64,000 nucleotides of DNA from Cyrtodaria siliqua (lineage: Eukaryota; Mollusca; Bivalvia; Adapedonta; Hiatellidae). Positions 56,521 through 64,000 of this stretch are shown piece after piece (within the stretch, counting starts at the first letter, position 1; the number at the start of each line of letters is the position of its first letter). Position numbers and translations under genes: made by a program. The stretch spans positions 274,616 to 338,615 of the forward strand of contig JAWPHD010001280.1 of the NCBI GenBank assembly GCA_037043455.1, in the 5' to 3' direction. Under the pieces are notes generated by a model that did not search any database, was not told the origin of the DNA, and saw only the letters and a list, made by a program, of their open reading frames with translations.

Positions 56521-58205
56521 TTAACCCAAGTCAAAGTGAACTGCCTATTTAAGCAGTTTTGTAGCAGTTGCTTAGCAGTTTCTTCATTTTTTGGCAGTTT
56601 CTTAGCAGTCCTTAACAGTCCTGATCTTGGCAGTTTTCAAAAGCTGCTAATAAGTTGCAGAAACTGTTAAGAAACTGCTAGGAAAACTGCCATAGTTCTT
56701 CCTTGGCAGTTCTAATACATCCATGCAACTTAAGCAGTTTCTAAGCAGTTCCTTACAAGTTCTCTAGCAGTATTATCCTGCATGACCATGAATGAAAAAT
56801 TTATTATTAAAACATTGACACCAATGTGATTCTGACCAGAGTGCAAAAAACACAGACACCATCTTCCTTCTTTTCAAAATATTGGAGGGAAAATGGCTCC
56901 TGAATATTTAATGATTAAAAAGTAAGTGTCTTTGGGATTATACTTAAATGCCTTATTGCATGAAAACATCTTGTGCATTTAATACTTGTATTTGGACGAG
57001 AACAATTCTATACGTAGTCAGTAGAAAGAGTAATTTGCAAAGAAATCTATATTGTCACCTGTTTTCGCGAAACCTATATGCAATATATGAAAAGGTATCA
57101 AACAGTAAATGTAAGTTAATTGCATGAAACTAGTACTGACATGTAGTTGATATTTTGTTCATTATTATCTGGCAGTTTCATGTATCAGCTACTTTGAATA
57201 ATTTAGTTCTGTTTAGATATAGAGATAAATCATTATATAAAGTATGTTTTTGTGAGAAAATTGCTTTATATAATAGTTGAATTACAAGCGTTTTTTGAAT
57301 ATTCTGAATAATATTATCTGGCAGTTTCATGTATCAGCTACTTTGAATAATTTAGTTCTGTTTAGATATAGAGATAAATCATTATATAAAGTATGTTTTT
57401 GTGAGAAAATTGCTTTATATAATAGTTGAATTACAAGCGTTTTTTGAATATTCTGAAGGATTATTATTTGAAATGTACTGTAAACAGTTCTCATGTATTT
57501 ATATTATTATGCTGTCTCGAAACTTAATTGACTTATTATGCTGTCGAAACCTTACTGTTAATTATATAATGTTCACAATAATTAAAAAATTTACTTAATT
57601 TTTACGTTCTATAATTTAACACATTGGTTTGACTTTAATATGTCAATAAACAAATAGGGTCTGTGAGATATGTTCCTTTTGGCATTTTTTTACTTAGCTT
57701 TCCTAAGTCTATTAGAAGTTCAAAGAATAGTTACATGAACTCTTTTATATAAGCAGTTTTCTCATGGGTGTGTCATTGACCTTACATGGAGCTTGGTTAG
57801 CAGTTCTCTAGCAGTTCTTTAGCAGTTCTAATGAATATTCATAGAATTTAAGCAGTTTTCTTTCTGCTGGTGGGTGTGTCATGACCTAAAATAGAGCTTG
57901 CATAGCAGTTCTCTAGCAGTTCTCTAGCAGTTCTCTGGCAGTTCTAATGCATATTCATTAAATATAAGCAGTACATTAACATAATTCAGCAAAATAACTG
58001 CTTAGAAACTGCTAAAGAACTGCTTAAGAACTGCTAAGGAACTGCTATAAAACTGTTAAAGAACTGTTCATGTTAACGAAACTGCTATATAGCTTCAGAA
58101 GGCTAGTGAACTGCTACTGAACTGCTAAAGAACTGCTTAAATATATCAACTGTTAAGGTTAAAAAACTGCTTAGGAACTGCCTTTCACTTTGACATGGGT
58201 GTTAC
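56503..58205. mobile_element. non-coding inverted-repeat element rich in GCAGTT
   Basis: Both ends carry CAAAGTGAA/TTCACTTTG: left AACCCAAGTCAAAGTGAACT GCC (56,523-56,545), right GGCAGTT-bearing end CTTTCACTTTGACATGGGTG. Next to the left end are many AGCAGTTTC/AGCAGTTCT words; next to the right end many GAACTGCTAA words, their complement, with another block of AGCAGTTCTC at 57,790-57,930. The octamer GGTGTTAC occurs at 56,495-56,502 and 58,198-58,205 and could be an 8-base target duplication; counting one copy as original keeps the LINE frame in register across the insert. No protein is encoded. Confidence 0.75.
57164..57456 (+). repeat. tandem duplication of about 145 bp inside the insertion
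   Basis: ATTATCTGGCAGTTTCATGT ATCAGC ... TTACAAGCGTTTTTTGAATA TTCTGAA occurs at about 57,165 and 57,309 with essentially no differences, so it is recent. Confidence 0.92.
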
Positions 58206-58217
58206 AATAAATCGGTA

Positions 58218-59519
58218 TTGAATTTAATAGTTGCATCAGCTAATGATTCAAAAGCATTTTGGAGTAAAATCAAAGCATGTGGTTCCAATAAATCAAATTA
58301 TAAACCAAACATACAAAACGAGACATGGTTTAACCATTTTAAATCATTATTTAACCAATTCGACGACGGGGATGAGGGTGATGATGGGAGTATTGAACTC
58401 AATGTGGATGATGAAAACATGGATATAAATGACATAGACGAATTTATTTCGAACTCAGAGATTACGGCAGATGAGGTACTGACTGCAGTGAGGTGTTTAA
58501 AGAAGAACAAGTCTTCATCTGGAGAACTTATTGCAGAACAATTCATATATAGTATAGACATTATACTGCCATATTTGACCAAACTTTTTAATAGACTCTT
58601 TGCAAATGGTGAATTCCCAGATATGTGGGCAGAATCCATCTTAATACCTCTTCATAAAAAGGGATCAGTTAATTGTCCTGATAATTATAGAGGCATTGCA
58701 CTTATAGATACATTTAGCAAGATATATATTAGTATACTAGCAAGACGTGTTACGTTTTATGAAAATGTGTTCGATAAAATAACTGAATCACAAGCTGGTT
58801 TTCGCCCCGGATATTGTACAATTGACAATGCATTTATACTTCAAGCAATCATTTCTAAATATCTATGTAAAAAGGGTAAAAAGCTATTTGTGGCATTTGT
58901 AGATTTTATGAAAGCTTTTGATTGGGTAAATAGAAGTAAATTGTTTACAATCCTTAGAAAAGGTGGAATTACAGGGAATCTATTGCAATCAATACAAAGC
59001 ATATATAAAAACGTTAAAGTGTGTGTGAAAGCCAATGAAAAATGTACTGAATATTTTGATTGTCCAAGAGGTTTACGACAGAGATGTGTTCTCAGTCCAA
59101 TTTTATTTTCATTATTTATTAATGAATTGAGTGAAGAAATGTGTAATAGCGGGTTACATGGAGTGCAGTTAACACCTGATGTTGTAGAAATATTATTACT
59201 ATTGTTTGCTGATGATGTGGCATTGCTAGCAGATACTGTAAATGGTCTTCAAAAGAAACTTGACTTATTATATCAGTATTGTAATACATGGAAGCTGAAA
59301 GTGAATACTGATAAAACTAAAATTGTTGTTTTTAAAAATGGTGGACATTTAGCAAGAGCAGAGAAGTGGTTTTATGATGGAAAACAGATAGAAGCTGTAA
59401 GTGGTTATAATTATGTTGGATTTTTTTTTTACATGTCGATTATCTATGTACCAGATGGCGAACGCACTGGCAATAAAAGCAAAACGTGTATTAGTCGCTA
59501 TGTTAGCTTCATTAAGTGA
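58218..59519 (+). pseudogene. LINE reverse transcriptase
   Basis: 433 open codons from 58,218 (TTG; the natural frame continues from before the insertion). In order: ITADEVLTAVRCLKKNKSSS (residues 81-100, block 0/1), LIPLHKKGSVNCPDNYRGIA (143-162, block 2), ITESQAGFRPG (188-198, block 3), AFVDFMKAFDWVN (226-238, motif A, both Asp present), RGLRQRCVLSPILFSLF (284-300, motif B; Arg in the place of the usual Gly of RQGC) and LLFADDVALLA (328-338, motif C, both Asp present). The frame slips in a run of ten T at about 59,423-59,432, after the YNYVGF block, and coding continues in the +1 frame. Confidence 0.88.
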
Positions 59520-60400
59520 GCTAACCCCGATACATTACAGTATATATTTTAAACTATTTGACTCAAAAGTTAGTCCGGTATTTCTTTACGGATCAGAACT
59601 GTGGGGATTTGATCAAATGGAATGTATTGAAAGGGTTCATATGTATGCTTGTAAACGTTTTATGAATGCATCTATAAATGCATGCAATGCAGCAGTGATG
59701 GGTGATTGTGGTAGATACCCTATGTATATAGCAGCCAACAAAAGATGTATAAAGTACTGGTTTAAAATTATAAACATGCCTTGCACAAGATATGTTAAAA
59801 AATGCTATGAAATGTTGATTCTTTCAGATAGTCATGGATATGAAAATTGGGTAACAAAACTAAAGCACAATTTGTATTATAATGGCTTTGGATATATATG
59901 GGAACGGCAGAGTGTTGTCAATGAAAATATTTTTTATAAAGCAATATGAGTTAAGGCTCAGAGACCAATATATACAGAAGTGGAGCGAACAAGTAGAGGG
60001 TAATGCAAAGCTGCATTTGTATAGGTATTTTAAATCTGAACTTGTTGTCGAAAATTATTTAAATGTGTTAAATATTAAGAAATTTAGAATAGCTATGGTA
60101 TCTTTTAGAACATCCTCTCACTCTCTACTCATACAGAGAGGACGGCATGTAGGTATGCCTAGAGAGAGACGTTAGTGTTTTCATTGTAATAATGGTATAG
60201 AAGACGAATATCACTTTCTACTGATATGCCCATTCTATCATGATTTAAGATCGTTATATATTCCTAAAAAGTACTATGAGTTTCCTAATAAACACAAGTG
60301 TAATATTGTCATGGCATGTAAAAATGAAAGTGTTATAAAACATATAGCTATGTTTCTTTACTATGCTTTCGTTAAACGAAGTGAATTCATTCATGATTAG
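59436..60400 (+). pseudogene. LINE C-terminal region with zinc knuckle
   Basis: First piece, to 59,949: SPVFLYGSELWGFDQMECIE and a run of Cys/Lys-rich helices, the usual post-RT segment. A frameshift near 59,930 moves coding to a frame that reads RDQYIQKWSEQVEGNAKLHL and ends PRERR at TAG 60,173-60,175. After that stop the same frame is open to 60,400 and has CFHCNNGIEDEYHFLLICPF, a C-x2-C-x7-H-x4-C knuckle that is a hallmark of the C-terminus of many LINE proteins. The stop therefore cuts off a conserved domain. Confidence 0.75.
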
Positions 60401-60579
60401 TATGTACTGTTATATAATAGTAATAGTATTGTATTGATAGTATTGTTAGTTAATTGTACATTTATGCATAACAACCAAACCACCTGTAAATTTATGATAA
60501 ATATATTGTATACATGTTATGTGTTTTGGCCCGTGGCCTGTATCACTAATAAAATATTGAATATTGAATGGCAACATTC

Positions 60580-61330
60580 GAATACTGGTTTTTCTACAAG
60601 AGATTATTTCGCAAAGCAGAATATATGTACCGGTAAATGTTCTCTTAATGGACATACGGTAATCGCGAGGTCTGTTTTACTCATCTGCACACATTGGAAT
60701 AAATCAAACGTCCACAAAAGTGTCTTCTTTGTTCTTCATAGACCTCTAGTCAATCATTTTTGAAATAGTTTGTAGTGTTTGTGAGATTATTGGTAAAAAC
60801 GCCATTTAAATTGCATAATGGTGTGTCCTTGGGTAAATTAAAACCAGGCATTCATATTAATACGTGGCTATAATTTGCCATATACGGTGTGTACAATAAG
60901 AATAAAACGTGCCCGTTTTAAATAATTCAGATGGCTTGAAATATTTCTCGTATTGAAAATCACTTTTTTAATTATTAAGTTTACTTGGGTTGTACGGCAC
61001 ACTAACGCAAATAGCTTATAAGGCGACGACAACAGGAATGAACATTCCATGCCCCACCCCATTTACAACTAGATAAAAATGTATGAAAGGAGAAATTTGG
61101 AAATCGTCGAACACGATAAATACAAAAATATTGCAGTCTCGGTTTGATTGAGGCTGTTCAAGAACGTGGGTAAAAAGTGCTTGCTACCGTTCATGCCCTC
61201 TAGCCCCGGGTTGAGCAGAACTCAATATTTAAAATGTCAAATGAACAGAAATCTGAGATATCCCGAAGATGGTATTCATATAACGGTGAACATGGAACCT
61301 ACAGTGAGGTATTTTTACACCATCCCTGAT
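60580..61330. other. stretch without recognised gene
   Basis: No gene, RNA or repeat recognised before the diverged repeat C piece. Confidence 0.35.
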
Positions 61331-61334
61331 AAAA

Positions 61335-61425
61335 CATATGCAGAATGGACATAGAACCTTCTCGCCAGCAGAACTATGCAGAGTTGCTGAAAACTCTATT
61401 GTAAACACTCCATTTTTCGCTCACT
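61335..61425 (+). repeat. diverged piece of dispersed repeat C
   Basis: GCAGAATGGACATAGAACCT TCTCGCC and CAGAGTTGCTGAAAACTCTA TTGTAAACACTCCATTT align with 49,081-49,160 and 62,150-62,222, with many differences. Confidence 0.6.
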
Positions 61426-61429
61426 TTAT

Positions 61430-62040
61430 TTTAAAATTAAATAACTGTTTATTACAACGTATATGGGGTTTAATTTTCATTTTAACATCATGGAAAGATC
61501 CTTGTTTTAAATTCTGGTAGAAACAAAATTGCTGTATGTGTCTTTGAATCAGATCACTGTCGTTCGTACCATATGAGCTATATTGCGTACTAACCGCTAT
61601 CGATGCAGATCCTAACATTTAGTACGGCGACCCCGTCTACTTCGTAGCGTACAGTAACAACATGGTAGATAGTTCTTAAGTGTTTCAATTTAATTAGTTG
61701 AATTTTGTTTAGCACGTGTATATTGATATGATTTTCACATCCTCAATACATTTTTTGCAATTGTTTTTCACAGATTTGAATATTTGACGATTTTATACAT
61801 ATATACTTTCTACAAATTATGATAAAGAAATGGAATAACTAGAAATAAATAACACAAATGAAAAGATAGGAATGATAATCGGGTACTACTTTAATATTTC
61901 CAAGTATTATTTGTCTCTGAAATGGTCGCAGTGCCATGATATGACACAAAACAAACGCCGTCAGTGTTTGTTTAACCAAATCATGGATCCTTTCTTTCGT
62001 ACTATGCACTGACCTGTTCCCGCAGGGTATGCGGGAACTG
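61430..62040. other. stretch without recognised gene
   Basis: AT-rich; nothing assignable. Confidence 0.35.
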
Positions 62041-62045
62041 AATTG

Positions 62046-62480
62046 AATTGAATTGGGTTTTTAAGGCGCACCAACACATGAAAGGTTATATGGCGCCTAA
62101 CAGGAATGAACATGCCAGGCTCATGCTCCATGTACATCGAGATAAAATATGGAGAATGGGCCTAGAACCTTCTCACCCTGAACTGCAGAATTGCTGCAAA
62201 TTCTATTGTAGACACTCCATTTACGCTGGAGCCATGTTAAAGTTTTTCTGCCGCAGCTCTAGTGATATGAGCGAGATGGCACCTGAAACAATGCAATGGT
62301 CATGATGAAGACCTTTAATGAGCATGAACAAAAAATGATAAAATGAACATGAATTTGGGTGGATGGGGGTCTACCCCTCTGCATTCCCCTCCAACGGGAC
62401 CTGCAGTGGCCCTATTCTTCGCCCCGTAACCAAACGGGGCCCCCGGAACCACACGGGAACAGGATCCCCAGGAATGGATC
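62046..62480 (+). repeat. dispersed repeat C, copy 2
   Basis: Matches 48,985-49,369 over most of its length (AAGGCGCACCAACACATGAA, TATGGCGCCTAACAGG, TGAGCGAGATGGCACCTGAA ACAATGCA). Ends in GC-rich CCCCGTAACCAAACGGGGCC and CCGGAACCACACGGGAAC blocks, which form small hairpins. Confidence 0.8.
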
Positions 62481-62489
62481 TAGCTGAAT

Positions 62490-62980
62490 TGTGATAATAT
62501 AATTTTTTCGTTGAACCGACGGCAAATTATATAAAATACATTAACTGCGTCAGTTATTCACTCATATGTCCATTTGTGACAGGGACTATCCCTACCTACA
62601 ACTAGTTGCTACATGCAGACACATGGCAAAATAGTACTTTAGTACAACTTAAGAACAACAGTCAATAAAAACACATTCAGACAATCTGCAATAAAAGCAT
62701 ACATACACATTTAAAAAATTTCAAATGCAAACTAGAATAGTTTGTTTACGTATAAGCATACGTTTAATCCTTAAGTAGATGAAAAATATTGAACTAAAAC
62801 ACACTCTCAGTAAAACACAGTTGTAGTCGGTAAAACAAAAAAAGAGCGTTCATCGCCTAGCGAAGAATATACGCCATCGTATAACATACCTGAAGGGTAT
62901 ATAATAAAACATCATTGGTAAGCAACATTGAAGAAATGTGAAATCATGGAAAGATGATGCATTTCATAAGTTTGGCGAGA
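62490..62980. other. stretch without recognised gene
   Basis: AT-rich; nothing assignable. Confidence 0.35.
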
Positions 62981-62982
62981 AT

Positions 62983-63222
62983 TGTTTGTTTGTATGATGT
63001 TTTACGTCATTTTCAACACATGTCAGGTTATATATGATGGTCGATTTTTTTTTGAGGTGGAGGCAGGCCACCCACTTTTCCTGGGTAGAACCAGTACTGT
63101 ACACCTCCCGCCGTCCGTAAGAATCGACACTTCCTCACTTACAAGTCGAGCTCCTAGTGGGATTCGAATCCGCAGCGGTGAGAGGCGAGAAGGTTCACAA
63201 CGCAACGTCGTTAACCACTGTT
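62983..63222 (-). mobile_element. tRNA-derived SINE (family A), copy 2
   Basis: Same orientation and order as 45,763-46,020: TGTTTTACGTCATTTTCAAC ACATG, CTTTTCCTGGGTAGAACCAG TACTGTACA, B-box complement GGGATTCGAATCCGC at 63,160-63,174. The A-box end is decayed (TTAACCACTGTTTGGCG) compared with copy 1. Confidence 0.8.
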
Positions 63223-63224
63223 TG

Positions 63225-63668
63225 GCGATAAAAGTGTTTCATTAGCTTGGCGGTAAAGTTGTGTTTCATCGGTTAAAGTTGTGTTTCATTAGTCTGGTGG
63301 TAATGTTCCAGGTTAAACGTTATTCGGAGAGACATGACTCAACTACACTCATTTAAAAGGTATGGGCTATTTAGATTTGTATTTTGTGAGTAAAGAAGGG
63401 TATTTGTTTTAAATTGCAAAGCACGGATAACTAAAAAATAAAAGGCAAGCTTAAGTTCCAGGTTAAAAACCTTTTCAAAGGGAAATAATTCAATAATATG
63501 ATTCAGAGAGTTATAGGGTTTTCCTATATCTATACATTTTTTAAACTCTCGTTTTCCCCAAGGTCATGCATTTTTTGTGTATCCGTTTCGAATAACAGTA
63601 GATGTATTAGAAAATATAAATAGCGAAATGACCTAAACAGTTGTGTTTTTGTTATAATGTATTATATT
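63225..63668. other. stretch without recognised gene
   Basis: Short duplicated words AAAGTTGTGTTTCATTAG and AAAGTTGTGTTTCATCGG near 63,230-63,300; otherwise nothing. Confidence 0.35.
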
Positions 63669-63868
63669 TAAGGAATGAAATGCGCTCTTTTGTTTTTCAT
63701 TGGGGTATGAAAAAACATTTGGATGGTTTAAAGTACGCGTAGAGTCCGACTTCGGATTCCACCTCCACAGGCGTACTTTAAACCATCCAAATGGACGGAC
63801 TCCACGCGTACTTTAAACCATCCAAACTTTTTCATATTCCAATGCAAAAGAGCGCATTTCATTCCTTA
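63669..63868. mobile_element. palindromic MITE-like element, 200 bp
   Basis: Left arm TAAGGAATGAAATGCGCTCT TTTG ... GGATGGTTTAAAGTACGCGT and right arm ACGCGTACTTTAAACCATCC ... CAAAAGAGCGCATTTCATTC CTTA pair over about 75 bases with small gaps. A second inverted pair (GTACTTTAAACCATCCAAAT) lies in the centre, so the core unit is present three times. No coding. Confidence 0.85.
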
Positions 63869-64000
63869 TATTTACATAAATATTTACCTTTAAAATGGCG
63901 TTGATTTGTTCTCTATATACGCCAGATTTACTATTTATTTCGAAAAAATAGTTTATTATACGGGGATTTTTATGGAGTAAAATGTAACAGCTGTTACCAT

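Larger units (their letters stand above)
55673..60575 (+). mobile_element. APE-type LINE, 5' truncated, interrupted by a 1.7-kb insertion
   Basis: Order: C-terminal half of an apurinic-type endonuclease, linker, insertion, RT, C-terminal zinc-knuckle region, then a 3' UTR ending AATAAAATATTGAATATTGA at about 60,570. The endonuclease-plus-RT plan places it in the Jockey/CR1/I-like assemblage; the clade is not assigned. The coding parts before and after the insertion belong to the same protein. Other lesions: a frame change near 56,085, a T-run frameshift at about 59,425, another near 59,930 and a TAG at 60,173. Confidence 0.85.

Overview
The window is repeat-rich, AT-rich eukaryotic nuclear DNA. 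The mix of elements points to a mollusc, most likely a bivalve: a Polinton/Maverick, RLE-type and APE-type non-LTR retrotransposons, a Ty3/Gypsy-type LTR element, tRNA-derived SINEs, a GTGACCTTGACC-type repeat and several satellites. The taxon is an inference from repeat types, not from a host marker gene. I find no intact host protein-coding gene; almost every long open frame is either a decayed mobile-element gene or a by-product of tandem repetition.

Layout. (1) 1 to about 7.6 kb: the right part of a Polinton/Maverick. It holds the end of the packaging ATPase, a string of small virion-type or unknown genes, a small OB-like protein on the minus strand, the retrovirus-like integrase, the long protein-primed family B DNA polymerase on the minus strand, and a small zinc-ribbon gene. 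Capsid genes and the left terminus would lie before position 1. The element carries a few nonsense codons and short indels, so it looks recently inactivated. (2) 7.8-8.9 kb: small hairpin elements. (3) 8.9-11.26 kb: a 75-bp tandem array that reverses orientation at about 10,380, ending in a SINE fragment. (4) 12.5-19.0 kb: a 61-bp satellite with a 2,006-bp higher-order duplication. (5) 21.4-31.8 kb: a giant foldback structure built of 25-bp repeats, with arms of more than 3 kb, bracketed by a directly repeated unique sequence. (6) 33.5-38.65 kb: a degenerate Ty3/Gypsy-type element with 680-bp LTRs, no visible gag, and a young-looking 536-bp palindrome inside it. (7) 40.1-43.6 kb: a decayed RLE-type non-LTR retrotransposon with an N-terminal zinc finger. 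(8) 44.4-46.4 kb: nuclear-receptor-half-site-like repeats, a SINE and a 36-bp minisatellite. (9) 48.1-51.0 kb: a 106-bp array split by another dispersed repeat. (10) 52.0-52.9 kb: a long-arm palindrome containing CRE sites. (11) 54.5 kb: a hammerhead-ribozyme-like motif. (12) 55.7-60.6 kb: an APE-type LINE interrupted by a 1.7-kb GCAGTT-rich element. (13) 61-64 kb: dispersed repeats, a SINE and a terminal palindrome.

The Polinton genes once formed a self-synthesising unit: ATPase packages DNA, PolB replicates it from a protein primer, integrase inserts it. The most striking feature overall is the abundance of inverted-repeat structures, at least eight in 64 kb, from 80 bp to about 9 kb.
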